Source: Chrysopilus asiliformis
Lineage: Eukaryota; Arthropoda; Insecta; Diptera; Rhagionidae
NCBI GenBank assembly: GCA_964034945.1
Contig: OZ035962.1
Span: 83,163,942-83,227,941 of the forward strand
DNA length: 64,000 nucleotides
Reading direction: 5' to 3'
The translations under genes and the position numbers were made by a program. The notes beneath the pieces are model-generated. The model was not told the DNA's origin. It saw only the letters and a list, made by a program, of their open reading frames with translations, and did not search any database. Below are positions 20,261-32,156 of this stretch, in pieces. Numbering within the stretch: the stretch's first letter is position 1; every line of letters starts with the position of its first letter.

Positions 20261-20663
20261 GTTTAGAAATATTATTTCACATAATTTTTCCTTGCTTCAA
20301 AATCGAATCGGACCATTGCTTCCCTCCTTTCGCATATCTTTTAAGAGTTTCCCGAAAATGGGTTAGACGTACCGAAAAATTTATAAAGACAAAAAGTGTT
20401 TAGAATATTATTTTACATACTAGAACTCTTCCCTAGATCAAAATCCATTCAGACCCTGGAAAATTTTGAATCTAAATCCGGTCTATGCTTCCCTGCCAAT
20501 TGTAGATTTTCTTATGTTTTTAGATAATTTTCACTCTTAACGGGTTTTCGAGCTGATAATGAGCTGTAAATTTTACAATTGATTAACAATCCATGTAAAA
20601 CTCTAGTTGTGGGCGCGAAAAAGATTTTTAAAAAAATATTTATTTGAATACGTGAACAACATC

Positions 20664-20933
20664 CAGAGAAAAAATAGTAAATCTAAATATTTTATAATGG
20701 GAAATCGGAACTACTTGTATAACAAAGTTAGTTAATTTCAATTACAAAAATAGCCAAAATCGACAATTTTTATAATAAATTTAACTATTTTTTAATTATA
20801 AAATTTATTATTTTGTGTTTGCATTGACTGTTTTTGTAATTAAAATTAACTATTTTGTAATTGAACTTAACTAATTTGGTTATAGCCAAGATTTCCCATT
20901 ATAAAATATATAGAGTTACTATTTTTTTCTCTG
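20664..20933. mobile_element. 270-bp MITE with about 43-bp terminal inverted repeats
   Basis: The left end begins CAGAGAAAAAATAGTAAATC and the right end is its inverted copy. Both continue inward through TATTTTATAATGGGAAATC. The interior is AT-rich with TTAACTATTTTgTAATT motifs in both orientations. No clear target duplication was seen. Confidence 0.75.
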
Positions 20934-21669
20934 CAGTTTGTGTAAATCCTTTCACGTCTTATCTCATAACTATTATTAAAATGCTTTATTATAACTCATT
21001 GTTAGAAATTAATGTACTAAAAAATGTATCACAAATATTTAAACAAAAAAAACTTTTAAAACCTCTAAAACTTTTATGTCGGATCATCAAACCCTTTATT
21101 AATTTTAGTTTAATAAAATATTGAATCAACTTTTAAATAGTTTTTTAATAAACGAATTGAAAAAGAATCATTGAGTTTTTAGCACAAAGAGAAAATAACG
21201 TTGAAACAATTATTGCTTTTCAATATTTAATTAGTGTGCAGCAATATTTACTGAATTTTATATTATTTTCCTGTAAAACATATTGGAACTTTATTAGTTC
21301 CGTTTTCTGTAAATTGTTGTATCTTATTAAATTGTCGTATTTGTATTTCAAGTTGGATTTTCATCAAGCTGCAAAGCTGGACATTTTTATTGCTTTTATA
21401 CAGAGCAACAGTAGTAAATAGCAAAAAAAATCTTTTTAATTTAAAAATTTCGTTTAAAAGAGGTAATTATTTGTCAAGGGATAAAGAATGAATCATTACA
21501 TTTGTGATTTTTTTGATTAATAATTTTTAGCTATGAGTTGAAGCTTTATAAAATTTAATCGATTTTTTTATTAAATTTTGAATATAAAGCTTTTTATTAA
21601 TTATAATGGTTTTTTTTCCATAAATCTAGGGAAGGTGTGAGTTTTTTATTTATTTTTGAAAAAAATAAG
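20934..21669. other. AT-rich stretch without recognised feature
   Basis: Long A/T runs. Open frames here are Phe/Leu/Ile-rich low-complexity frames, some beginning at non-ATG codons. Nothing supportable. Confidence 0.5.
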
Positions 21670-21744
21670 AGGGGATTTACAATTTTCGAGTTATCGAGGT
21701 CCGATAAGTCGAACCTCGATAACTCGAAGAATTGTAAATCCCCT
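21670..21744. repeat. palindrome of the CCTCGATAACTCGAA type
   Basis: AGGGGATTTACAATT and TCGAGTTATCGAGGT on the left pair with the right arm around a loop of about 12 nt. The same CCTCGATAACTCGA word recurs at about 21776, 21797 and 22100. Confidence 0.85.
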
Positions 21745-22158
21745 AGATCTTTCCTAGCTTAATCCGAGTTGTTTTACCTCGATAACTCGAAAGTAAACCT
21801 CGATAAGTCGTAGTTTTTCAAGCTTCTGGACAATCTGTCGATCCTCAAGAAGTCCTAGTTTCTACCCAGAAACTATATTAACTTCAATTAACTTCGATTA
21901 ATTGAATTAAAGTTGTATAAACCTGAATAAATCGATAATTTGGAAGTAACTGCAGGTACAGTGTATTTGAACTTAGTGATAAATATGGCAAAACAATCTT
22001 GAAAAGCCCAGTATTACAGGAAAAAACTCAAAAGAAGCTGACCACTGATGAAGTTTGTTGCTATTGCCCTAGATAAGTCGAACCCCGATATTTCGAAATC
22101 CACGATAACTCGAGTTTTCGTCTGTTTCCGTCAACTTCGAGGTCTCGAGGTTCCACTG
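21745..22158. mobile_element. pogo/Tigger-like element fragment
   Basis: Several CTCGATAACTCGAA-type words precede a terminus CGAGGTTCCACTG at 22146-22158, followed by TA. Inverted, this reads CAGTGGAACCTCG, the usual pogo/Tigger end. The opposite end may be the CAGTG at about 21958 or the palindrome at 21670, but neither is proven. Confidence 0.5.
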
Positions 22159-22488
22159 TATAGGAATCATTCTTACGGAAAAATTAGGGTCAAGGTACGA
22201 TGCCACAATTTAGACCACCACGATTTAACAAATATTCACCAGTTTCTAGTGAATTTTTCGAAAAAAATGTTGCCTTCGGAGCATTTTATAATTAAAATTT
22301 CAATTTTAGGATATTTCTTCACAAATGTTTTTCTTACTGCCCAATTTTATTTTGTATTCTTAAGAATTGCTCCTGTTCTTCAGAGGGATCGGAATCAGTG
22401 AAACATTTCAAGCAAACCAAAATTCAGATACCTACAGGTTTTACGCCGGCTTGTTATCGCTAGGCCCTGCTATTAGGAAGAATTTGTT

Positions 22489-22882
22489 GAAAATTTTTGC
22501 ATCTATTTCATACGCAGGGCAAGTTTTGTCATGCTGCTTGCAGGTCAATCAAAAACAATGAGTTTAGATGAAAAAGTAAGAAACTCGTTGCTCTGTTGTT
22601 TTTGAAATTAATAGCTTTTGAAATATCATAAAACAGCATTTATTTATTTGCCCTGCATTTAATACGTGGCTAGTTATTTTTGAAATCAGAGTTTCGTTTT
22701 AAAAATTGAGGTTCTTCATAGTATTTCCGATTTAGACTTTTTTTAAAAAACCTATTAGTGATTGGCCTAACAGGGCAGTGAGAAAAGCTATATTGGGCTT
22801 TAAAATAAACATATTCTGTGCCATGCTGGAATATGAAATCCCCGGCAATTTTCCCTGCACATGAAATAGACGCAAAATTTTC
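22489..22882. mobile_element. MITE family D, copy 1 (394 bp)
   Basis: The ends are inverted: GAAAATTTTTGCATCTATTT at the left and a matching inverted GAAAATTTTGCGTCTATTTC at the right. Both continue into CATxxGCAGGG. The interior contains 'catgctgcttgcaggtcaat'. Diverged copies lie at 25631-25970 (inverted) and 44911-45333. Confidence 0.8.
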
Positions 22883-25165
22883 GCTTAGTTTCCAAGCATG
22901 TTTTAGTAATATGCCATTCATACCTCCAGTTCACTGAATTCTCTTTATCGAAATGAGTAGTGATTGTTACTGCCTGGAACTAACGACACTCTATATCTAG
23001 TCTACTAGCATGTCGCAACAAACCCTGACAAATGTTGCAATTAATTCATTGTTCGCAATCCATGTAAAATTGTAGGTGCACGCAGCAGGGACGAAAAACT
23101 GTTTCGGAGTCTCACTTGAGAAAAATAAGATAGTTTTTGGTGCCAAAAATTTCTGCGCCCTATTTGACATTTTCCACAATGCTTTTGTACCATTAGATAA
23201 GTGAACAATAGTTAGGGATTACTAACATGTAGTGTGATAAGGTTTATTAATTTTTTGGTGTTAATGGGATCCCGATATATTTTTATTACTTTGGCTCTAA
23301 TGATTTTTACTTCGAATCAGTTATATAAAAACAATGACCTTGTTTATACAATATTGCTTACCGCCCTTTTTTATATTTACGTGGTATCCTATCATTTCCT
23401 TATCATTTACTTTTTACATAATCCAACGAACGTAATTATCGGCAATCAATCATTGACACACGTATTCATACATTCACATAGAGTTTTCCTCTGTTTATCT
23501 TTTTTTATTAGTTATATTATTATTTTATTTGATGTGTGTTTTTGTTGTTGCCTTTCGAACATATTTTGACATATGAACGTACATATTTAGCTTGGAATCC
23601 GTCGCGTGTTCAAGAAATAGCGCAACAAGTTGGTGTGAGCAACGTAATAAGTAAACAAAAGTGTGGAGTCAAGTAAGGGAAATATATGGCAGAGTGGTTG
23701 CTGAGATAGAAGAATATTGAGATAATTTAGAATTTGTTTAGGTCATGCGCATGTCGCAGGTGTGAAATATAAATTTACTCAATTTCCTTTGGCTTTGTTG
23801 GAATTTATGCTATGTTAGCGTTTTGAGGAATTGTCAAAGAGAATGAATTTTCCTTAAATCTCTCACTAAAAGGATTTGCCTCTGAAAGTTTTCTCTACAT
23901 TTTGACAACCTTAACGAAAGGAAAAGCTTTCGGTGAAATGAAATTTCGTTAAGTTTATCCTTTTTTGTTGTTGTTGGGCCGTGTGTATATTTGACTGTTT
24001 AATAACGGGAACCTGTTGTTTTGTCTTTCCCAGCATGTTTCGAGGCTGCAGGACGAAGAATTGACGTTAAGGTTAACAAGGTCTCGCGGTTTTCAAACTT
24101 TCTATCTAACATCAGTTTATGATTTGACCGCGTCTAGGACAGTCGATTTCGATCTGGTACTAAAACGTTTGTCCGTCTCATAAAATACTGTAATAAAGTT
24201 AATACCAACAAAGATACATAGATAAATATTAGACTTTTTGATCCTTGATATCCTAACTGGGAAAATTGAATTTCACCTGAAGGTGTCCAAGCATAGCTAC
24301 TTTTTTTTCCCTGTCTCCTTCGACCTTGTGGAAAAAAATTATCCGTACAGAAAAAGTATATGATTTAGAGGTTGCAAAAAAAAGTGACAAGTCTGTGTCA
24401 ATGTTATGTGTGCAACATAAAAGCCTAGAGTTACGATGATGCTTGAATGATGAACGGTGGCAAATGTTGTTTTTGTTGGTCGCACGCTTGCGAATATAGT
24501 CTATGATTCTTCTTCGTCGTCCTTAAGATTTTTGTGAAGTGAAAAAGTGTTATCTAGCGAAATATCCTTCGTTTTTATTCCGGAAGTTTTCTAAAGTTGT
24601 GTTTTCGTCTTCTTTAGATAAATATATTCAGGTTTTTTTTCTGAGTTTTCCTGGTTTTCTGTTGGTATTCGTATTGTTGGTGTTCATTCTTACTACTTTT
24701 GGCCGCTGTGCTATTTTATGTAATCACATGTGACTTCGTGTGTAAATTATTAACGAGGATAAAGTTGGCCTTTTGTTATTCCTGGTGGTATTTTTGATGC
24801 TTTGGGTGTTTTCATCATGAACTACAGTTTTACAAGTATAAGCGGCCCGAAGCGGCTTCAAAAAGGTCTTTCCGAATAAAATGTAAGGAAAAATTATTTC
24901 TTTTTTTCTATCTATATAATGATAAATAATAGAAATATTTTTTTTTTCATTGCACACGTAAAAAAATTATTCATACATATGTGTATTAATGAATTGAAAA
25001 AAAATCATGTTGGTAAAGTTTGAATAGTTCTATTAAAACCTTTTGTTGTGTACCTTGCGTATTAAAATATAGTTTTGAAGCAAAAAAGTTTCAGGTCAAA
25101 CATTTTTTTTTTAATTTGAAAAAATGGTGTAGGCAGTAACAACAAATTGGTTTTGGAAATATTTA
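22883..25165. other. AT-rich intergenic stretch
   Basis: No coding evidence. A hydrophobic plus-strand frame at 23234-23569 starts at GTG and is low-complexity. 23580-23700 and 24000-24240 are slightly less AT-rich. I see no repeats with partners elsewhere. Confidence 0.45.
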
Positions 25166-25300
25166 CTTAAATAGCAGGATATATGAACACTATTATTCTC
25201 GAAAGAAGTGAGCTAGAGACTCGAAATTTAGCAAAAAAGTATTTTTCGAAAAAAGTAACATGAAATTCTAGAATAGGAAAGATCGGTTCACTATTCTGGA
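25166..25300 (+). repeat. dispersed repeat, family A, short fragment
   Basis: Contains 'gtgagctagagactcgaaat' and adjoining 'tttttcgaaaaaag', as in the longer family A copies. Confidence 0.55.
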
Positions 25301-25390
25301 GATTGATATTAATGCACTTTTTTATTATCAATCTAAGAAATTGGGAGTTATTTAGCTCTGTTTTAAAGGAGGTTGGCTCAGTTCTAACAA

Positions 25391-25450
25391 CACAGTTTGT
25401 ACACAGTTTGTACACAGTTTGTACACAGTTTGTACACAGTTTGTATAATG
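25391..25450. repeat. 11-bp minisatellite ACAGTTTGTAC
   Basis: Five consecutive ACAGTTTGTAC units, the last one degenerate (ACAGTTTGTAT). Confidence 0.95.
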
Positions 25451-25630
25451 TTTGTACCAGTTCAAAAAAAAAAGAAAATTTTTGAAAACATAGGTGGTAG
25501 AAATATAATTAATTGCGTTCTAAAAGGGTTAAGGTTTCTTTCTCTACCCGAATATTTTGGCTCAGAAAATGGTGGACCTTATTTAAGTGACCAGATTTTT
25601 AATGTGACCAAATTTTTAAAATGAAATAAG

Positions 25631-25970
25631 AGAATTCGATTTCATACGCTGGGCAAATTGTCGGGCATTTCATAATTCAGTATGGCACAGAATGCCCTGT
25701 TATGCCAATCACTGATAGATTTAAAAAAAAGTCTAAAGCGGACTAACTATGACGAATTTTTAAAAAGAAATTTTTTTTTTTGAAAAATAACTAGTCGCAT
25801 ATGAAATGCAGGCAAATAAATAAATGCTTTTTTACGATATTTCGAAAACTATTAATTTTATAAACAGCAGAGCAACGAGTTTCTTATTTTTTTCATCTAA
25901 GCGTACTGTTTTTGATTGACCTGCAAGCAGCATGGCAAAACTTGTCCTACGTATGAAATAGACAAAAATA
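25631..25970 (-). mobile_element. MITE family D, copy 2, inverted
   Basis: Reverse orientation of the copy at 22489: 'attgacctgcaagcagcatg' near 25915 and a terminal 'tatgaaatagac' with the TACGCTGGGCAA end at the left. Confidence 0.75.
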
Positions 25971-26599
25971 AGAGGCCCAATAGGTTTTTTTTCAATTATT
26001 TGTGGAAAACTAATGTTTTGGCTTTTATAAAAGATAAGTTTAGTAGCTTCACCTGTCCACCACATTTAGGATGAAAATATCCAACAGAGGGTAGATTTCT
26101 TCGGCCTAGCATCTGATCAAATGGTCACAAAATTGGTTTCTTGCAACTCAGTGCCTAATTCTTCATTGGTATAGGGAAATAAAATATTTTGAATTATAGC
26201 CCTGCATTTAGTTCTAGTATTAGAAAACTTCTTGTCGTATCAGTCTATTTGTACTCCGAAATGAACTGTTACGCATCACTTGATAGCATGAAAATATTAG
26301 TTCACGGAAAACAAGTTTTCATTCTTCATTTTCGAATTCACTAAAAGATGTCATTTTCGAAGATGTAATTGTAGCAGGATGTCTAGTTTTATGTCCTTTG
26401 CTACTGTTATGTTGCAAGATAGTTCCTCTACCTTTTTTTGCGATTGAGAATTTTTGTCCACATATTTTACATAATACTTTTGAATTGTCTTGGCTTTTTT
26501 GATCACAAACAAAGGTAAGTGTACACTATTACGGCCTAGTACATTATTCCGTCCCATTTCATTAAAAGTCATAAAATAAGAAAACTGCCCAAATAGCAT
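25971..26599. other. intergenic stretch
   Basis: No gene seen. It includes one ATTCCGTCC/TACGGCC word pair at 26510-26560 that resembles the motif cluster at 27971. Confidence 0.4.
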
Positions 26600-27000
26600 T
26601 TTAAGCAGCAATTATGGTGTTTATCCCCATATTTCGTCACCATGCAAGTCGCGGCGATAAGCAATTTATGTCGCAAATACGTATCTAGTTGTGCCAACGA
26701 GACGCGCAACGAGACCCATAGTGGGGAACACTTTTCAGCGGTTTGCGGCGCCGCAATTATAACGACAGGGACGTAATTAGTTGCCTCATGCGCGAGCGTC
26801 ATCTGACGGCATTATATCACACAATTACACAAATCATCGAGCGGGTTTTCTTTCTCCCTCGAATGCTTGTTAGTAAACAGAGATGAACAAATAAAAACGT
26901 AAGCAGAAGACGAACGAGAAAAATCTAATGGCGATAAATTAATGGGAACTTTTGTGGAGTATTATTTTATAATGGACTTTTCTTCCGATTGCATGTCGTG
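26600..27000. promoter_or_regulatory. candidate regulatory patch (mid-GC, homeodomain-like words)
   Basis: This block is clearly less AT-rich and has no repeat partners in the window. It contains GCAATTAT (twice), CAATTTATGTCGC, GTAATTAG and several GCGCGAGCG/GGCGCCG words. TAATTA/AATTAT and TTTATG cores are typical homeodomain and Caudal-type sites. This is composition-based inference only. No promoter core or coding frame was found. Confidence 0.3.
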
Positions 27001-27239
27001 ATTTTAATTGCCATTAAAATTTTTCGACAATATTGAATCTGAAGTTTAAACAGATTTTAATGGGCCATCAAATTATTTTGTTTTTAATCAAAAATTTCTT
27101 TAATTTTATTTTATCGGTCAAATTTTTTTTTCTTTTGCAATGAAATTTTGATGCCAATAAAATTATGCTGTTTCAAAAATGTATGCTATCCACTTTTTAT
27201 GCAATATCCTTCAGTCATTCGCCTGAAATAAGAAATTTA

Positions 27240-27660
27240 ATTCTCGAAACGAAATCGTTTCCATCAAATGTCAGTGAGAAATATGGCGGCTGAAGGCATC
27301 AATTTTTTTTGGTGTTTTTTAGACGGGGAGCTTTAATGAAACTTTAGTGGCAGACTGTTTCGACCCGAAAACCGTCAAATGCTGCTCTATCGCTGCAGGA
27401 TTTTCATGAAGCGAACGTTGCCCCAAAGATGAACCGTGGGTCACCAATTTCCCCACTAAAGCAATTGTGGCTTTGCAGACGCATTATTAATCGCTGCGAC
27501 GCGCTCGTCACTTCTTTCGCTTCTTTTACGCGGATGTGAATTATAGGTGTAAATTTTTAGCCCCGATTGCGTAAATTGCTGCATTTTAAAGCCGCAAAGA
27601 ACAAATCTCATGTTCCCGTACTTTTCGATGCTATTTGGGTGATCAACTTTTGAGGAAATC
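27240..27660. promoter_or_regulatory. second candidate regulatory patch
   Basis: Unique, mid-GC sequence with 'gctgcaggattttcatgaag', 'gctttgcagacgcattatta' and 'gcgacgcgctcgtcac'. It is flanked by AT-rich DNA. An open frame at 27456-27662 on the minus strand lacks coding character. It could also be an untranslated exon. Confidence 0.25.
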
Positions 27661-27970
27661 ACTTGATAAAACTTGATCAGTAATGTTTACTGTGTCTAAA
27701 AATGAAGTGTAGTATATATTATTGTATATCAATTACAACTAATAATCCTATTTTGATAAGTAATTCTGTGAAAAGTGCTGTGCCAAGTAAACGTGTTGTG
27801 TGAATCGTCAAGGAACTGAAGCAATTTTCTTAAGATCACAAAAAGTAAAAGGTAAGTCATTTCTAACCACATCTTTGTTTTTGTTAAAATTATGCCTTTT
27901 TTTAAGTATTTTTATTTGTATCAAAGTGTTACTCTGTGTTTTTTTTATTAAACAGGCCGTTTTACTGTCG

Positions 27971-28438
27971 GACGGAATTACGTTCACTAAATAATCTGAC
28001 GTGTACATTATTCCGTGCCTAGGACGGAATTGACGAATAATAATTAGTTTTTCTTTGGCTTTTTTTGCAATCAATCATAAAATAAATAATTAGTTATCGG
28101 TTTTATTAAATAAAGTATACCATAGAGGTGCACTTGAGCAAATTCCGGACCACATTTTTTCTTACTGTTTTTTAGTTATTTGAGATTTTATCAACAACTT
28201 TTTTTTATATTATAAGAGAATCTTCTTCAAACCACTTTTTTTGTTATTCATTACAATTTGTGTAAAATCCGAGAATTGTGTAACTTTATTATTATAAAAT
28301 AAAAGAGTAATATTTTTACTACAAGTTTTGATTAAAAACACTAAAATTATATTTATATTCTACTAATTTTACCTAGCACGGAATTTGGATCCCGACTTAA
28401 TCAGACGTGTACAATATTCCGTGACAAAGACGGAATTC
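27971..28438. repeat. direct repeat with GACGTGTACA and ATTCCGTG words
   Basis: 27971-28031 and 28374-28438 share the order CGGAATT, TCWGACGTGTACA, WTATTCCGTG, GACGGAATT. Further CACGGAATT words occur at about 29505, 29534 and 29723. The arrangement resembles subterminal repeats of a DNA transposon, but I could not define ends. Confidence 0.6.
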
Positions 28439-28624
28439 GCAATCGAATTAAAAACAATGACAATGTGCGGAGCCAACTGGCGTTGGCCTGAACACGATGA
28501 GGTCCTTTTTATGACGCTAAAGATGTCTTGAAGAAAATTAACTTTCAAGTGCTTTCAAATAATAGAGGAATTTATTCTATTCAAGACTTTAATTGAGCAA
28601 ATATTAATGCAACTGTTTAAGACA

Positions 28625-29145
28625 TATATTTTATACTAGGGGCTGCGCCCCGAACCGCTTCGCGATTCACGTTGTAGGAGGTAAAGTCATAAAGAAACAA
28701 ACATACAACATTTTTTATTAGAGTGAAATTTTGCAATAAGAATTTCAAAAGGTGTTCCAATTGAATTTTCATGTATTGAGTATTTATGTAGAATTGGATT
28801 CTAAACACTGTTTGTTCTTGGAGTTTTGCAATAAAGTGAACCGTTTTCGAGAAATTTGCAAATAACTTTTTGGATTGTATGGGAGAGGGGGGAAGCTTAA
28901 GGGGTAGGTGCACCAAACTTCACAGAAACACCCTCTGTGCTAATCTAAAGTTTTCCTGAAAATTTGGTCAAAATCGGTTCAGCGGCTTAGAAGTCTATAA
29001 GCCACATACATACATACATACATACATACATACATACATACATACATACATACATACATACAAACACACATACATACATACATCCATTTTTAGTAATATA
29101 GAAGAAGATACATACATACATACATCCATTTTTATATATATAGAT
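28625..29145 (-). mobile_element. transposon fragment ending in a CATA microsatellite
   Basis: Contains 'ctaggggctgcgccccgaac', 'gtatgggagaggggggaag', 'aaatcggttcagcggctta' and then a (CATA)n tract at about 29004-29145, interrupted by 'catccatttttagtaatata'. The 'ggttcagcggcttagaag' plus tetranucleotide tail is a common end structure of insect repeats. No coding frame. Confidence 0.55.
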
Positions 29146-29749
29146 TAACTTCAATGCAATGAATTGTGATTTTTCTTTTATTTTTGTATTATATATAGAA
29201 AATATATATTTTTTTATCGAATACATATTCTTTAATCGAATACATATCTGCATAAATATTGTTTTTCTTATTTAAATATTTGTTGTGTTTTATAGGGAGG
29301 AAAATGATATTATGTATACTTAAGTGTTTAAACTTTCAAAAAATTCAAATTATTAAATTTAAATTTCTTCATATTAGATATTTCACGATTTACGCCGCTA
29401 TTGTAGCTGTTTTTATGTTTATTTCATAAAACTTAAGCTCTCTCATACTGCTTTGTGTGCAAAACTGCAATCCCCATAGATAGGCCGGAATTAGGTACTT
29501 ACTAGCACGGAATTAAATACAACGTCATTTTTTTAGCACGGAATTACAGACAATTAAGGTGTTAACAAATTTATCAATAAATAATATAAAATATATTTTT
29601 ACAAGTATGACACATATGATAATCTACACAGAATTGATACTAAATTATGCTAAAAAAATTTGGCATTGCTGCTTTATCTTGGAAAAGCACAAATTCAACT
29701 GAAAGTGGCAGAACCCTTAATGGCACGGAATATGGTACAGTTACCTAAT

Positions 29750-29919
29750 ATGAGGAAATTCCTTTATTGTTTTTTCTTGTTTTCGTTGCTAATCGACAAT
29801 ATTTATGAAAACAAGAACTGTCAGAAATTAAACACTATTTACTTTGACAGCAAAATGGCTAACTGTGAATCCAGAATAATGAATACATACCAGCATTGCC
29901 AACAAAGAATTTTTGACAG
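29750..29919 (+). CDS. candidate first exon of a small secreted Cys-containing protein
   Basis: From the ATG at 29750 the frame encodes a basic start (MRK), a hydrophobic core (FLYCFFLFSLLI) and then a polar Cys-containing segment with three cysteines after the presumed cleavage site. It is 56 codons plus 2 nt long and ends at GACAG|GTAAAA, a plausible splice donor at 29920. Unspliced, the frame stops one codon later. An upstream ATG at 29720 is in frame. No family is recognised. It is not low-complexity, unlike most frames around it. No downstream exon could be assigned, so it may be a gene start, a gene remnant, or chance. Confidence 0.3.
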
Positions 29920-30049
29920 GTAAAATTTAAATCAGCATCAATTTTTAAGTAGAGGTATTTTCACGCAATTGGCTTAACCTAACCAAAATTATCATCAAGT
30001 CGACTGAGGCTTAGAAAACACAAAAAAAAGGAAAAAGAGGACAGATTAA

Positions 30050-30895
30050 AATATCCGATGTGAACAGCACATGACTTTCTTATACAAAATCTACGATCCT
30101 GCACAATTTACCTCACCAATAAAATATTAGTCTACATAAAAATACGAATTTTTGATTTACAAAATCTGAAATAACTCGATAACGGTAAAAGATATCGATT
30201 TACTGTAAAACGTAGAGAATTTCAATACCTTTAATTCTGGTATTGACTGTTTTTATCGAGAAACCGTTAGTTTGCAAGCAATTCCTTAAAACGTATGTTT
30301 TTAATTTTTAATGATAATATCTTAATAACGGTAGAAGATATCGGATAGCGATGAAAGACAAAATTAAGCAAACATGATTCTCTTCAATTCATTTCATACA
30401 TTAAGGCACCAAAACTCGGTATTTTTCGAGATAATCGCAAAAAACTGATTTTTTGAAACAGCGCTATATTTCGATAACGGGTGGAGATAACCAGTTTTAG
30501 TAAAGGACAAAAATGTAGAAAACTTTATTGTCTTCAACTTTTGTTATACATAAGACTACTGGAAAATGCGTAGTTTCGGAGTAAATAAGAAAAAAACGAA
30601 ATTTGCGGTTTTTAAAAGGTTAACGGATTTCCACCAAAAGTTGATGGGATTGTCCCATTCCAGGACCAAACATGCCTGTAAAATTCCATGGCTCAAGCTC
30701 TATTTATTTTAGAGAAGTCTTGTACACAGACTGACAGACTGATAGACAAACAGACTGACAGACAGAAAGACATTATTGTAATACTGCTCCAATCGACTCA
30801 GCAGTGATCGGGATATATTTGCCTAAAGTTAAGAGGTCGCAATTTTTCATGAATACAATACTTTATTATACTACGTATAAGAAAGTAAAAAGGGT
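30050..30895 (+). repeat. dispersed repeat, family C, longest copy
   Basis: Begins 'gatgtgaacagcacatgact', continues with repeated 'cgataacggtaaaagatatc' modules, 'ttaacggatttcc', 'aaattccatggctcaagctc' and a GACAGACTGA array, and ends 'agaaagtaaaaagg'. Partial copies are at 46660-47090, 63880-64000 and, inverted, 16520-16880. The three or four internal modules with 'gataacggtxxaagatatcg' suggest internal tandem amplification. No coding frame. Confidence 0.8.
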
Positions 30896-32152
30896 GGTCG
30901 ATTTATTAAATAGAGGATCGTTTTCTTTAAACAAGATTTTTTTAAGAATAGAGCACCGTCCTCTATAAAAGAGGGCGTCTAGTTACCTTAACCGTACGTA
31001 TTGCCTTTAAACTTAAGGCTTTTTAGTATCAAGGAGGAGGTTTTATGCTATGCGCTAATTCAAGTAGTGTGACGGCCGGCGGCGCTATGAAACTCCAAAT
31101 AAATTTCCCCAAAATCGCGACGAGAGGGTTAAGAGGTTTTCGAAAAGCTTAAATTTGGCGTGTCATATTTTTGGACAGCCTCTTAGGAAAATTCTTCTCC
31201 TACTTGAATCTGCTGAATCTTTGAAAGGATTTTGATTTGGTTTTTATTATTGGAGAGTTTAATTATGTTGGTTTCGCTTCAAGAACCGGTTCTGTGAAAA
31301 ATGGGTACCCGGGTCTTCGGTTCCGAGTCCAAGAACCGAGTACAGTTTTGCAAATAGTACTTTCTTTGAAATATTTTTGAAAAATTAATTCAAATTTCAT
31401 TCATTTTTAGATTTGTGCTTAATAAAACACTCGGAACCCGGTATCCCGACTCTCGGTTCCCAGACAGATGGATAGATAACTGATTCCATAAAATGACGGT
31501 TCTCAACAGCCCTAGTTTAAACCACGAAGGTTTCTTCTGTTTTTGTTAGCCAGAGCTTCAAATTTCTAACAAAATAAGGAGATACAATAGATTTTTAATA
31601 TTTTCCAATTCAAATTTTTGTTAAATTTATCTGAATATTTGTGCTAAGTGTATTAAATTCATTTTTTTTCAATATTATTATGCGTCTATAGGAATTTTCT
31701 TTAAAGTGAAATAAAACAACGGGAAAAGGTTAGAAATCTTCCTTTTTTCTTATTTCGCATTTCTTTGCATTTTCAACTGTTGGCATTATTGGGCATTTTT
31801 TCTTCTTTGAGTATAAAGAAATATTCAAAAATGAGAAAGGAAATATCGAAGCAAAGTATAAAGACGAGGATAAAATGAGAAAGTATTGAATATAAAAAAG
31901 GGAAACATAAATAAAGCTTTAATTTGAAATGGAAGCAATGTTTGATTTATGAACGAAACTTTTCCACCCTCATCTTGATTCAGTGGAAGAGCCTTTAAAA
32001 TGAATCGATATCCGACGCATATCGATATACTTAACCTAAATATAATATAATATAGGTATATAAGAATGAAGTGTTTTTAGTCTCTAACGGTATTTCAGTA
32101 AACGCAATATGGTAAATAAGTAAAAATCAGGTATGTTTCATGCCAGACTTAA
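30896..32152. other. intergenic stretch
   Basis: No gene. 31290-31500 has several AACCGAG/CGGTTCC words in both orientations around 'gggtacccgggtcttcggtt', and 31490-31513 (ttctcaacagccctag) could be an hAT-like end. No opposite end was found. Confidence 0.4.
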
Positions 32153-32156
32153 AGAG

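Noticed and set aside
23234..23569. 111-codon hydrophobic frame resembling a membrane protein
   Set aside because: Starts at GTG, and its Phe/Ile/Leu/Tyr bias is what T-rich DNA gives by chance. No splice or promoter signals.
29004..29145. Possible CRISPR-like or regulatory array of regular units
   Set aside because: Simple (CATA)n microsatellite with interruptions.
28987..29253. Frame with YVCMYVCM repeats
   Set aside because: Translation of the CATA microsatellite.
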